Assembly: GCA_005281725.1 (NCBI GenBank)
Contig: SSBO01000003.1
Coordinates: forward strand, 9,186,370 to 9,250,369
Reading direction: 5' to 3'
From: Wuchereria bancrofti
Lineage: Eukaryota; Nematoda; Chromadorea; Rhabditida; Onchocercidae
Length of the DNA: 64,000 nt
Part shown: positions 1-13,369 of the stretch, one piece after another
How positions within the stretch are numbered: position 1 is the stretch's first letter
Layout of the letters: every line of letters begins with the position of its first letter
The notes under the pieces: generated by a model
Told to the model about the DNA's origin: nothing
Database searches by the model: none
The model's input: only the letters and a program-made list of their open reading frames with translations
Position numbers and translations under genes: made by a program

Positions 1-2776
1 GAAAAACTATAATATTTATTAGCGATAAAAAAGAAAACATCAGAAAAAATTGATAAAAAAATTCATAAAAAATAAAAAGATTTCTAACATACACGTACGT
101 TGGATAACGCATAACGTGGAAGGATAACAGAAGATTTTTACGTAATAAATAAAAATATAGCATTTCGATACTTTTTTTTTTCTTTTCTTTTGTAGCAAGA
201 AGTTTCTCTTTCTTTTTTCTACACTTTTGAATTTAATAACATTTTAAAATATCAAAACTTTAAGTTCTAATTCTCAATTTCTAGATTTTAATTTCTTAAG
301 AAATTTCCATTTTCTCAACAATTCTCTCAAATATAACATTTACTTTTTTATTCGTTTTTTTTTTTATTTTTTAAATTAGTTGCATAAAATTTGTTTCAGA
401 ATTTTTGAAAAAAAAATTATTTAGAAAAAAAAAATTAAAAAAATTAGTCTAAAATATATTTAATAATATCAAAAAAAAAGAAAAAACAGCGATAAAATTA
501 TCTGAAAATTTTACAAAAAATACAAGAGAAATGATTAATGATTGTTAAATTATATCAAAATTGATAAAAAAAAAGGAATTAATATGATAACCTTCTAATT
601 GTTTAATGATTTTTGATATAATTTATAATTTTTATTTAAAAATTTAAATTAGTTTGTGATTGTTAAATTATATCATAAAATTGATATGAAAATCTTCTAA
701 TCACTTTATCACATTACTTCTAATTATACTTACCGTTTTATTTACAGTTACAACTTTAGCATTTTGTAATGTTATTTGTTCCATTTTTTGCTTATTTTTA
801 GTTTTGCATAACATAATTATCACATTCAATAATACAAAATGACAAAATAGTCCGAATAGTACTGAAAAGTACAACCTGTAATTAATTCTAGATTAATTTC
901 AGGTTTGAGATCTCAATTTTCATTATGTTCAAAATTTATAAAATTACTTGGATTGTAACATTTAGTCTTCTTGTTTAGTTTTCTTTTTTTTCTTTCTTCA
1001 CTGTTTTCTTGTTGATTTCATTAATTGTAAGTTTTAGTAATTAGAGGTTTTTCTTTTTTCAACTATTTTCAAATATATTATATACTCTTTCTCCTTTTCC
1101 CTCTCTCTCTCTCCCTCTCCCTCTCCCTCTCTTTTTTTCTTCCTCTCTTTATACACGTCATTTTTTATACACATCAATGTGTTACATACACGTTTACTTG
1201 AATAAGAAAAGAAAAATGAAATATTTTTATATTCTGACTTTATAAATTCTTACTTTTGTGTTATTTTAAATAATTTATAACAAAATGTTTAATTAGACAA
1301 TAATAAATTATTATCATTATAATTGTATCAATCGCTTTTTTCTTTTTTCTATTAAAATTTTAAAAAGTGTACAGTTTTTCTTTTCTTATCTTACGAATTA
1401 ACTTTTCATATATACGACTGTATATTATAGTTTCTTTCATTCTTACGTTAATAATTAATTTGAAATAATATAACTAATTTGATAAAGTTTAGAAATTTAA
1501 TAGCATGAATATTTTTAGTTTAAAGAAAACTAAGCTTTTACAGCATTGTTTTTTGCAGCAATTGCTTTCACATTAGCAATTTGTTACTTTTTATTATTTA
1601 TTGCAGAGAAAAAGGAGACTTAGAATGATATATTATTGGAAATTAATTTCTTCTGAAAGATGTGAAATTAATTAAAATTAATTCTTATTGTTTGGTAGTA
1701 TGACTATTAGTTGCGTAATTATTAAATGCTTATCACATTAGTAATTTTTAATATAACATACGAGTGTTATTGATGATTAGAAAATATTTGAAGTATAATG
1801 TTGTATGCTATAAATTATTCTTAATAGTTGAATAAATAAAACAGAAGCAAATATAAATATAAAATGATGTTTTATGAATTTATGCTAAAATGTTTCGGCT
1901 ATACATGTAATGATAATTTATTTAATTAAATTAATTGTCACGCAAATTGTTTTTGGAAATTGAAAATTGTTAAATTTTACTGGTGCAATGCATATGAAAT
2001 AGTTATGCAATGTATACATTACTTTAAAAATTCCAGTAGTTAATATAATTACTTATTGGAATTAGGTAAACAGTACTTGAATATTTCTTTAAATGATCAT
2101 AAAATAATATGGAACCACTTATTAATGTATAATACTTTTACTTTTAGATACTTTTCGATCTTTTATTTTTAAATTAATTTAAACAAATCTTAAAACTCTA
2201 GCTCAATCAATTATTGGTTAAAATTTTTATAAATAGGCTTAAAATGTCTTACAAAAAGGGTCACCGATGAGGAATTCCATTAATGCATAGCTTAAAATAT
2301 TCATTCAGTGAACAGTGCAGCACTAAATGATATATCAAAAAGGATAACAATGAGTTATTCTTCAAAATGATATTATTTTTATAATTTTTAAATTTGAAAA
2401 AGAAATTATGTTAATGTAAGTCCCAAATTATATTAATACGTATAGAAAGTTCCGTAACATCTTTTCATATGCATTTCTTGCGTAATGATATTCAGAAATT
2501 GAATTAGTTTAGGCATGTTCTAATGAGAATATTTTAGGATGATGGTAAAACGAAACTCATCAGAAATGATATGAAAATTTCTTGTGCATCGGAAAGCTTT
2601 CAAAATTTTCAAATTTTATCTTAGGAAATCGACGTAAAATGATTATAATTTTTTAACGGTAAGCACTTTTTTAAGTTACTCTAATTTAAACATTTATTTT
2701 CTTGATGTTGTGGAATTTTAATAGAGTTTCGTTTTTTCTTTTGCGAAATGATGATAAACTGAATTTAATCTTACAG
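1..2776. other. AT-rich upstream region with no recognised gene
   Basis: No coding exon could be supported. The stretch consists of A/T runs, a pyrimidine (CT) microsatellite near 1090-1140, and a short repeated element: GATTGTTAAATTATATCA begins at 540 and again at 658, each followed by an ATTGATA-like tail. It presumably holds the promoter of the WASHC1-like gene that follows, but no promoter motif can be named with confidence. Confidence 0.6.
2771..2776 (+). other. Splice acceptor, possible SL trans-splice site, before WASHC1
   Basis: TTACAG ends at 2776, 15 nt before the ATG at 2792. A very short 5' leader after a splice acceptor is common for spliced-leader mRNAs in nematodes. It could also be an ordinary cis acceptor joining an upstream N-terminal exon, because human WASH1 has about 13 more residues before the first conserved block. 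Confidence 0.45.
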
Positions 2777-2791
2777 ATTGTTGCGAAGGGA

Positions 2792-5700
2792 ATGTCTCTT
2801 TGCATGATACCAAGTGATGCAGATCATGAAGAAGCTGTTGAATGGATTACATTCGGTTTAGAACAGTTGATAAACGTATCCAATGAAATATTCGAACGTT
2901 TATCAAATAGGATAAAAAATTTTAGTGATCATGCTGATCGAGTGCAATTGGATTTACGACGAGTTGCAAAGAAAATTGAGCAAATCAGAACGGTTAGTAG
3001 TAACTACTTATTAAAATGGTGTTCTTTTTCTTTTTTTATTCATTTGTTATCAATTCATATACATTTGTCAGAATATTTATTGAAGTTAAATCTTTAATTA
3101 TAAATAAAACATAACATAACATAACATACAGGCATAGTATGATTATAATTTTTCCAGATGAATACTGCAATCGTAATTAGTGCACCTGGCAAATTTATAA
3201 AAACTGAAAATGAATGCCAGCAAAGTATTTTGGGCAGAGGATTACCAACAAATGTAAATGCTTTGAGGGAAATTAGCACAAAGCGCAAAAATGATTTAAA
3301 TAGGTCAAAAGATATTGCAACAATTCTGGATGAAAAGCAAACATTTTATCGGTTCAAAGAACGAGGAATGAAGCCAAACAGACGAAGTAAGTAATCTTCG
3401 TATGTCTCAGAGAAGATTTATATAGTTTGTATCTATGAAGGGCACATAAAAATTCTCTTACCTTTTTCAGCTAGGTAACGTAGAAATGAATGAGGGAAAG
3501 CGGTTTTATTAGTGTTTGAAATTAACGAGAAAATTTGAAGCTCTAATTTTTTAAATTATACACTTTCAAAAAGGAAAGAATCTGAATTAAACTTTACTTT
3601 CAGCCAGACAAATTCCTGATAATTTACAATCAGCTGCAGATTTGTTGCTGTTTAACACCACTCTGAATGTCTATACTGATGATCGATTTATAGATCCTTT
3701 TGATAATGTGAAAATTGAAGTAAGCTTGGATTTCTTATTCTTTTCAAGGATGTGTAAAAGGTGGCTTTAGAAAGAAAGGTGAACAAATAAATCATTTTCA
3801 GAAATTTGATTGATTATATAATTGGAGATAGATTTCAGGAATAAGCATTTAATTCGCCCGATTTTACATGCTTCTTTTAGTTGCGTACGGAATCAGAATC
3901 CAAGATACAACAACTTGCACCGATGACTGACGATTCAACTTTGGCTATTAGCGTGAAACAGAAAGCGGATCCATTGCAATATCAGCCAGAATTTGGTTCA
4001 GTTCAGAATTTCAGTCTTCCAGAATTATTATTCACTTCAACGAGTATACTTTTAACATCTATTGTGAATGTAGTTTTTAAATTTGCTAACAAGAGTCATC
4101 ATTTCACTGTTTTTCCTTGGGTATACGTGTTTTGCGAGTAGTAACCTGAAACTTTTTTGTCATATATGTCATATAATAACCTTTTTTGTCATATATGTTC
4201 AAGATTCTAGTGGAAAGATTTTTGGAAATTTCTTTATTAGCAAGATTTATTACTAAAGACATATTTTGTTGGTCTTCGAGATACTTATGAATATTTGTTT
4301 CCATTGTATTTAAGCGTATATTTGCAGAATGATTTAATTTCAGGTCTTCTTGCTGATTCGCAGGCTCTTCAGGGGTCATTAGGAAGGAATTTATCGGTTA
4401 CTGCTGAGTCTCAAGACATGCCAATCATACAGAAAGATATTATTGAGACAAAAACGTCGATCAAACCGGAATTAACCATAGCAGAAAATACTGATAAACC
4501 GATTTCAACAATAACTGAGAGTTTGCAGTCTTTTACCACAGAAACAAACGAAACACATGAAGCATCGTGTGAGGTAACAAAACAGCATATTACAAATTCG
4601 GTTGTTTCCATGAATGGAACGTCAAATAATGGTTCGTTTCAGCTAGTATAAATTTATTCCTTATTATCAAATCAAACTAAATTGTTTCATTTAAATTGTC
4701 ATCATAATATTACTGTTGCAAGCAATACATTCTAAAAACTGAGTGATATTTTTCTAAAATGAAAAAGAACAACTAAAGCATGATAAAAAATGGAGGACAG
4801 AATTGTGAAACATTTCCGTTATATCATTTATATTGCGGAATGCATATTTTGATGCATGATTTTAGAATCTAAATTATAAATTTATGTTGATATTTAGCAG
4901 TCACAGTAGTAATTTTGCTAATCTACTGTAACATACTTTGTATTAACATATTTTTAATTGATAAATTTTTGGAATAGGAGTTTCATTTTTGCCTCTAATC
5001 CTCTAAATTCATTTTGCAATACAGCATAAAAGCTATGCAAAAAATTAGACCAATCTCTGGTCATCCTTATTTTTTGAGTCATTTTTTTTTTCATTACAAA
5101 AATTTATTTTTGTTTTTTTAGATGATTTTTGTACTGTGTTGCAAAAAATAATGAAAATGTCTTTCTTCGTTAATGTCAAAGTCATTTTATCATAAGGTAA
5201 AGTGCAAGACAGCGACTTTTTCCCACTTCTCCTCTTTTTCTTTTTTTATGTATAATTTATAGTTCTATAACAATTTGAGAAATTTAAATATCATCATCTG
5301 ACTTGCACAAAACTATCAGATTTTACACAAAGTCCAGTTGTATTAAAGTAGGGAAAGAGAATTTTACGACAAATTTCAATTCTTTATTACTTTTAAGAAT
5401 TTTTATTTCAGAAAAGAAATCGTCGTCACTTCCACCACCACCGCCTCCTCCTCCTCCTCCACCACCACCACCAGCTCAGCTTACAACGCAAACCGTAGTT
5501 AATAGTCAGTCGAAATCGATAATTGCGCATAATGATGATAGAGCTAATTTAATGGATGCTATACGAAGAGCTGGAGGTGCCAAAGGTGCGAAGCTACGAT
5601 CAATAAGGAAACGGGTAATTTCAATGTTTTTCCCATCTTTGATCATGGAATATGCGGATGAGATTTATTTGATATATAAATTGATGCTAGATCATTTTCA

Positions 5701-6106
5701 GGAAGAACTTCTTGCTGACGATGTATCGGTTTTGCCCAAACGAAATGTACTTATTTCTTCACCAAGTGATGATTTGATGTCGTCGTTGGCGAAAGCTTTA
5801 GAGCAAAGGCGTAAAGGTACTAAAATTTCAGTCGTTTTTATTGTAAACCAATTTTTTTTTTTCTTTGGTGATGAAAGTAAAATAGTTTGTATAACTACCG
5901 ATTGTTGTATAATAAATTATTCAATTTTTGAAAGCTTTTTAGGAATATTTGGAAAGAAATCGGGACATCAAGAACCAATAAAATCGTTAGGATTAACTGA
6001 AGGAGCATTTGCACATATGAGCGCTCGAATACCACCACCACCACCCAAAGAAGATAAGGATGAATATGATAATGTTGATAAAGTTGATGATTATGAATGG
6101 GAATGA
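2792..6106 (+). CDS. WASHC1: WASH complex subunit 1 (WASHC1/WASH1 homologue), Arp2/3 activator
   Basis: This is a nucleation-promoting factor that activates Arp2/3 on endosomes as part of the WASH complex. Exons 2792-2992, 3158-3386, 3604-3719, 3881-4069, 4328-4631, 5412-5614, 5702-5816 and 5943-6106 join in phase to about 506 residues (human about 465). The N-terminal block contains HEEAVEWITFGLEQL, like the WAHD1 region of WASH. Exon 3 has LLLFNTTLNVY, matching the family's LLLFNTTENLY. Exon 6 has a run of 14 prolines and then a WH2 motif (RANLMDAIRRAGG...KLRSIRKR). A central helix (DDLMSSLAKALEQRRKG) and an acidic tail ending in DDYEWE with its conserved Trp follow. The whole VCA output domain is intact. 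The 3' end of exon 4 is uncertain: an alternative donor near 4052 pairs in phase with an acceptor at 4343. The start is also uncertain, since the frame is open upstream to an ATG at 2705. Confidence 0.93.
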
Positions 6107-6779
6107 TTAATAGTGCAATTATTTTTTGGCAAGGTCGGATCATCGGTATTGCTATTATATATAGTTTACGATGCTCTTTTCATATAAATGCTCTAAAATT
6201 GCTTTTTTTTTCATTTAAAGGACTAAATCTTATGATATTAAAAGTCTTCTAATCCATCTCTTTTGTACATATTCGATGTTGTGTATTCATCAAACCAATA
6301 AAATAGTCAACTAACATTACGGGTCCCATTTTAGATGCTTATTTATGGATATATTCAATGTAGAATGATGCAATCAATGATATGTCAGCGTTTATAGGTT
6401 GGATTTGGTCTTGAATAATGTTAATTTTTAACTAAGCATTGATTTGATTCTTGATTTCCTTGTTTTTTTGTGACTTACCAATACCGATATATATAATAAA
6501 TACATATAATATGCAAATTTTTTATGTAATGTAACATTATTTGTTTTATATCTATTATTGATATTACTTAAAATTTATGGTTCCATTGCGTATATGAAAA
6601 GTCTAGTCACTTAATGTTTCTTTCTTGCTTTTTCAATTGAAAAAAAAATTCTTTTTTTTTGAAATTCATGGTTTGAAATTTTTTTCATGTCGATTGGAAA
6701 AAAAAAATGATAATAACGATAAGAATTATTATTAAGTATTATTAAATAGGCGATATTCTATGATTAATCACAAAAACGT
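6107..6779. other. WASHC1-PIGP intergenic region
   Basis: AT-rich, with AATAAA-type sequences at about 6297 and 6496 that could serve 3' end formation of WASHC1. An ATG at 6761 lies out of frame just upstream of the PIGP start. No gene was seen. Confidence 0.6.
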
Positions 6780-7789
6780 ATGGTTATTGTTGACGATATA
6801 TTAGAAGACAATTCAGATTTAATTCCACCATATGCTTCACCAAATCCTTCACCTGCTCGAGGAGTATATGGTATGTTCAGTTTCGAAAAAAAAATCTTTT
6901 GAATTCCACTCATACAATATTCTATCATCTGCCGACAGTAATTTGATCTCTTTGCTAAATAATGACATTTTGTAACATTATTAGAGTATGAAGTATTTTT
7001 AAACTTTTTTTAAAAAAGCTTACTTGAATAAAGTGCATGCGAATTGTTAGAATATAAGTTTTTTTTTTTTAATAAAATAAATGCTGTGAAGATTTTAAGT
7101 TTGAAGTGATACATTTCATAATATGTATTTCAGGTTTTGCATTATTTATCGTTTCGTGGTGTTCTTTCGCCTTATATCTAATTTGGGCTCTTCTCCCAAC
7201 ACCATATTTGAAATTACTTCATTTAACATACTTACCTGCCAAATATTGGGCTATTGCCATACCACTACTGTTACCAATAACAGTTGCTGCATTTATTATT
7301 CTTGTATTAGCGCATAATCTTATCCAATTGCATGGTATTTTTGATGACGTTGAAGTAGGTTTTATTTGCTTTTTTGAAAATGAAATAAATTATTTCATGA
7401 AAATTTTGAACTTGGTTTGTTGTAAACTTACCCTTATAGTATTCTCTGCAGATTATAGATGACGATTTTGGAGGAAGTGCGAGAGTTGGTAATGTTGATT
7501 TGCAGTCTTTTTTTGCAAATACGAGAAGGTTTTACAATAGAGAAGGTAAATGTTTCGTTTAAAAAAAAAAAAAAAAAAAACTTTGTGAAATTGTTTTATA
7601 GCATCAATATTTTCTGAATAATAAAATTGAGTAGATAGGAAAAGTCCCTGCTTATCTCTAGTTTTAAATTATGTTTCCTTAATATTTTAGAGAAAGTGTT
7701 TATGTTAAATTTTGTGCATTATCAATTGTTGTCATTTTTCAGTGTCATACGTTTCTGACTTAAGTGAAGACAGCATAAGCAGTTCGTGA
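6780..7789 (+). CDS. PIGP: PIG-P, subunit of GPI-N-acetylglucosaminyltransferase
   Basis: PIG-P is a small ER membrane subunit of the complex that adds GlcNAc to phosphatidylinositol, the first step of GPI-anchor synthesis. Exons 6780-6870, 7134-7354, 7452-7545 and 7743-7789 join in phase to about 150 residues (human 134-158). Exon 2 carries the whole PIG-P domain: a first membrane segment (GFALFIVSWCSFALYLIWAL), then the signature LTYLPAKYWAIAIP, which matches LTYWPQKYWAVALP of the human protein, and a second membrane segment (LLLPITVAAFIILVLA). The last exon is 47 nt and ends in TGA at 7787-7789. That TGA is in the same reading frame as the NOA1 start 36 nt downstream, so there is almost no room for a separate 3' UTR. 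The start ATG at 6780 gives a short hydrophilic N-terminus; an upstream out-of-frame ATG makes the start less certain than the domain call. Confidence 0.92.
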
Positions 7790-7825
7790 ATTTTGAAAGT
7801 AAGGAAGTGCTCGGTAGCCGCCATT

Positions 7826-10800
7826 ATGTTATGTGAGACATTTCGGATCTTAAAAGCGTTTCCGTCTTCATTACTCTCTGCACGACAACGAACGCATTTA
7901 CTTGGTCGACGTTTACGACGGAAAGCAAAAATTCCTGCAAATATTCCTGCAAATGCACTATCAGTTTCGAAAATTAATGAATTGATACGGAAGCGATTGG
8001 AAACTTCCTGGTATGAGAATCAGGCATCTACTTCGGAAATGGATTTGGCTTCATTATCAGCTGATAGATATTTAGAGTGCGGCTTTTATTATTGTTTTGA
8101 AAAAGCTTCGGTTGAGCTATATTTTCTATAATATTTTCTGTTAATTTTATTGCAAAATTTAAAATTTGCGAGAAAATTCACAACAACTTCCTTATTGATT
8201 TCAGAATAAACGCTAGCAAATATACTTCGCTTATTGCATCTCGACAAGCTATGAAAATGGCAGATAATTCTGAAAAGAAAAATTTAACTGCTGAGCATGG
8301 TTATGAAGAAATTGGAAAAGGACATGATGTAATTTTTACGTGTTCTCTTCTTCATCAAAATAGCTGTGTGATATTTTAAAACTGAATTTGGAAATTATTT
8401 TCAATTTTGAATCACAAATCTTTGCAACGTTAATTATTTCACATAGGAATGTTTGCTGTTAATCGTGAGTATAATTTTACATCCGACATGACATGAATTG
8501 TCTTAGATACTAATCATCAAATCACTTCGTTCCTTACATCCATTATTTCAGTTCCAGATTTTGAAAATTTTATTCCACAACCTTCCACCTTACTTAATTA
8601 ATTTGACAAATCAACAAATTCATTCATAGAAAACGTAGAATATGCATTATCTATACTATAACCTAGCAATACTGTAGCCTTGCAGAACTTGCTGTTAGCT
8701 GGTTCTTTTCTGTTGAAAGCTAATTCGACTGTTTCGAAAAATTTTGCGGAGAATCCATCGACGTTTTCGAAGGTTCCTGATTCTGATCGTGGCTTTTACA
8801 TTTACGGTGATAGCTTTGTGGATGAATTTGTTGTTGGTTCAGCGACAGATATACCTGGTGGTGAATTGGAAAAGTTTGTAACATTTAATCTTAAATTGAA
8901 TTTTGTAAGACTTTTTAAAGATTTTTTAAATAATTATTTGATAATTGTTTACCGTTTTGTTCTTGGTTGACAATTATTTGCTGATTTTCTTATGTCAAAG
9001 TTTCGACAATTATCTCAATTGTGGAATTCTTTGAATTCAAACTTTTTAATATGAAAAATCTGCACCACTCATGAAACGCAATTTCGAGATAATTCTAAAA
9101 TTTTAGCATTGATCATGAAGTTCTAGTTCGTTATGGTGCCGAAGATGCTGTTGAAGAAATTGATTTTCAACTTCCAGGACAAAGCAGCAATCCAAAGGTT
9201 TATTTTTGTTTGTATGATATTTCTGTGTTCTTATGATTCATCTTCAAAAACATCCGTCTTCAAGCAATGTAAAAAATGGAAACACTGTGTTTTCTACTTT
9301 TATTACAGTTATTATTTGATAAGGTTCAGGATAATGTAGTGGAAGACGAGAGTGATGAATTTTTGGAAAATTACGGTACAGTTGATCCAACAGTACCCTC
9401 ATCGAATAAACCTTGTGGCGCTTGTGGTGCGAAGTTTCACTGTCGGGTAAGAAATTATCAAAATTTAATGCAAAACAATTAACTGATAATTTTCTGCACA
9501 ATGATGATTGTTATGTGAATCAGTATTAGAAGTTAAAAATTAAACGATTTTTTTAGTTATCAGTATCGTCGCGATTTTTAGAAAGATGATATAATATTCT
9601 CGAAATCTCATTCTTATTCCAGGATGCTTCTCTGCCAGGTTTTGTGCCTGCAGAAATCTTTTTAAAATTGGAAGACTACAATCATCAGTTGTGTCGCAGA
9701 TGTTACATGCTCAAAAGGCATAATTTTTTGGTGAGTAGATAAGCAACTTTGCCCGACACTTTCGACCAATATTTCTAAAAAAAAAAAAAAAAATTGAAGA
9801 CATTATTACTATTACAATAGCACACAACATCTTTTGCATCATGTTTATTGCTTGAATCAGCAGTAGGATGTAAGTTGATTCCTAAGTATTTTATTAGTTA
9901 TATTTTAGAAATAAATAAATAAACGATTATGGAGACTAGTTTAAATTTCTAGCTTATTTCTGAAAATAATTTATATCTGAAGGTAGACAGTTCATTTTAT
10001 TTCAGCTGAATGTTAATGTTTGTGAAGTGGATTATCATTCGATGATGAAACATTTGAAACTGAAGCAGGAAGCTCTTATAATACTTGTTGTTGATATGTG
10101 TGATTTGCCAGGTTCCATTTATTCTGAACTACCAAAAATAATTGGTTATCAGAAACCTATGATTGTTGTTGGTACGTTACTTTCTTTTCTTTCATTACAT
10201 CCTCTTTTCATATGATTACTGATAATTATTCTACAAGAAATTCATAGAGTTGAAAACTTGCTGCACTGGAATGATTGGGTAATGTGCTTAAGGTATTTTA
10301 TATTACTTTATATACGGTTATTATAGGAAATAAGGTTGACTTATTGCCACCTGATGCGCATAGTGGTTTTTTGCGTCATTTTCGACAAGTTCTGCATGGT
10401 TTATTAAAAGAGACAGGATTTGTTGATAATTTCAACATTTTACACATGTCACTTATTAGCGCGAAAACAGGATACGGTGTCGAAGATCTTATTACTGTTC
10501 GTGTTTTAATGAATTTTTTCATTTCCAATTTTTACAAAGGTTCTTGTTTGCATAAATCAAGTATTTTAAGTGAGATTGGTTATTTTTTTTCGAAAAAGAA
10601 AAGCTGTAACGAGATATTTTCCTTTATTGCTTCATGGTTTGTTCATCTGGTTTTGTCACTATTTCATAAGTGTTTAGAAATGAGAATTTAATTATTACAT
10701 AAGGAGTTATTAAATAACTTTTTAATTCTAAAACGAAAACCATGTTCTAATATTTTATAGAATCATAAAAACTGTACTATTTCAGAATATATTCTTAAGA

Positions 10801-13369
10801 TTTTCAACTCGAGACACTTTACGGAATGATATGTATTTAGTCGGTTGTACAAATGCAGGAAAATCGTATGTCCCTCCTATTAATTAAATCTATATAATTA
10901 AATCTATAATCTATAGCATTTTATTCACATAGGCTTTCTATAATTTACTTATAAATTAGTATAAGTAAGTTTTTCTTTAGAGGAATCATGACTGTTTTTG
11001 ATATGTTAATTTTCGTTATGGATACTAGACTTATTGTTTCATTATTTTTTCATTAAAAAAAAAAAGTTTTATATTTTCAGGACGCTTTTCAACGCATTAT
11101 TGCAATCCGATTTATGCAAAGTACGTGCTGTAGATCTAGTAGAACGTGCAGCTACAACTCCCTGGCCTGGCACCACCATTTCACTATTGAAATTTCCGGT
11201 AATGAATCCTTCGCCACATAAACTAGAAATCAGACGACGACGGTGAGTTTTTTTTCTTTTTTTCCAAGACAGAGATGATTTTTTAAATGTTCTGTTTCAA
11301 AAATCATTTACTTTTATGAGGATGCTATTTGCATTATAAGCATTTTGTATAAGCAATATATGGCATATTAGTGATTTCCATTTGTATATTATTTATACCG
11401 GAATTGATTACAGATTGTTAATGAATCAAGCTTGGCAAAAGAAGGAGAATCGTGTGCGATATAATCTTTATAAGCAGTCAGGTGATGTAAAATATGCAAT
11501 GTTGCAATCCGCCATTGGAAATTCGTTCAAGGTTTATTTATTTATTTTTTTTTTCGTATACAATTTAATACCAACGTATTTTAAAAGCAAAAAAAAAAAA
11601 AGTGAATCCGGACCAGTATGTTTTCAGCCATCGAAATTTCTATTTCAGTTTTTTTTTTTTAATTATGATTTTAAAGGACCGTGAAGAAGAGTTACAACCA
11701 CCAGCTTTTCATACCATACTTACCGATTCTGAATCAACGGACAAACCAAAACGACTGTTAGTTTACATCTTTTAATATTTTGATCATTTAATTTTCTGTC
11801 ACTTCCTTCAGGAAAGGATAACGAATGATTTGGGAACAGCAGTTTAAGATTAGTTAAAGTTCATAGATCAGATGGCGTACTGAATTCGATTCTTTTCCTC
11901 TCCATACACTCATGCTTATATTGATTTTATTTTCAGTTATGATCCGAATTCATTTGTTTTTGCAAAAGGAAAATGGTGTTTTGATACTCCTGGAACCGTT
12001 AATTCAGATCAGGTTTATTCTTTAGTTCCTTTGTAACGTTTAGTTGCTTTTATAATGATTAGTTGATTACGTGGTATAAGTTGTTTGATAGTGTCTCTTC
12101 TTTAAGAGACGTACATTACACGCTATCATTATTTTGTGAAGTAATAGTTTGTGTTCCTTATTTCGCCTATTTTCGCCTCCGAATTCTTTAAACAAATTAT
12201 AAGTTATACAAGAATTTTACTGTCTAATTACTGCTAATCCGAAATTTAAATTTTGAAGCGTTAGAGATTATTTTTTCAAAACTTTCTAGGTTATGCTTTA
12301 AAACCTTTTTCGAGATATTGTAATCACAGTTTGTATTTGTTATTCAGATCTTGAATTTATTCACTTTGGACGAGCTAATTACTATCTTACCTCGAACATT
12401 GATTTTACCGCGAACATTTATTATGCATTCAGAGGAATCTCTTCTCATTGCTGGCGTTGCGCAGATTGATGTGATCAGTTTGCCAGTGAAATCTGCTTCA
12501 GAAAAAGATTATCCAGAAAGACGACCTTCTATTCTAGTAAGTTCTTTAAGGAAATTCATCATTAATAGACCTAGCGTTTGGAAAGTTTTCTTATATTTGA
12601 AAAGATCTTGCGCAAATATATAGAGATTCGATGCATAACTTTTAGTTTTTATCGGGTAGGATGAATTTTAGATGTTTATGGTTCAGTCATAATATAACAG
12701 TTAATTCGTATGTGTCTTTATGGTTCAGTCATAATATAACAGTTAATTCGTAGTTTGAATATTTCAGTTGACAGTGTTTACCAGTGAGCAGTTGCCAATT
12801 TTCATACGAAAAACATCTGAAATTAGTGCTTTTCGTGAAAAATATTTGGGTACCTCACTTCTTGTTGTTCCTGCTGGTAATGCCGAAAGAATAGCGCGAT
12901 TTCCGGATGTAAGTTTTGATTTATAGATAAATTTTTTTTTCAGAGCACACAAAGTTATACTGCGTTAGCTAAGATTATCATTATTTGGAAATCCTGAACG
13001 GAGCAAATGATTTAAAATTTTTGAATTTAAGAAATAACAGATATTTGTATTTTTTAGCTTAAGAGCAGTGAAATGGTTTTGGAAAGTTCTGGATCATGGA
13101 AAGGTTGCGGTGATGTGGTACTTTCTTCTTTGGGCTGGGTATGCGTAACATCTCGACGTGGAGAAGTTCGTTTACAAGCTTATACACCTGAAGGACGTGG
13201 TTTATTTTTACGGACACCAGCTCTTCTACCATACTGTGCACAGCTTCGTGGTTCACGTATAGGTGGTACGGCTGCATATAAAGTAAAACGACCTGTATTG
13301 CCTGATCCAGATGTGTCGCGAAAACAAAGAAAACGAAAAACTTCTAGTAAAAGACGTGTTAAGTCCTGA
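7826..13369 (+). CDS. NOA1: NOA1, mitochondrial YqeH-type circularly permuted GTPase
   Basis: NOA1 is a mitochondrial GTPase linked to mitoribosome assembly and translation. Sixteen exons keep phase: 7826-8076, 8205-8328, 8686-8873, 9107-9197, 9309-9446, 9623-9730, 10006-10171, 10327-10496, 10786-10865, 11081-11242, 11414-11531, 11677-11756, 11937-12012, 12348-12536, 12768-12908 and 13058-13369. The product is about 797 residues (human 698). The N-terminus is rich in Arg and Leu with few acids, as expected for a mitochondrial presequence. A CxxC zinc-finger pair follows (CGACGAKFHC ... CRRC). GTPase motifs come in permuted order: G4 NKVD, G5 SAKTGYG, G1 GCTNAGKS, G2 PWPGTT, G3 DTPG. The C-terminus has the family's YTPEGRGL and LLPYCAQLRGSRI block and a basic tail. 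The extra length lies mainly before the zinc finger. The start is the first ATG after the PIGP stop. Confidence 0.95.
12677..12754 (+). repeat. 42-bp tandem duplication in a NOA1 intron
   Basis: The sequence TATGGTTCAGTCATAATATA and its continuation to AATTCGTA occurs twice with a 42-bp period (GGTTCAGTC at about 12680 and 12722). It lies in the intron between exons 12348-12536 and 12768-12908, just before the acceptor. The copies look identical, so the event is probably recent. Confidence 0.85.

Noticed and set aside
2705..2791. Upstream in-frame ATG extending WASHC1
   Set aside because: The extra residues are not like the WASH N-terminus, and a good acceptor (TTACAG at 2776) lies between this ATG and the conserved region. 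It is kept only as an alternative.
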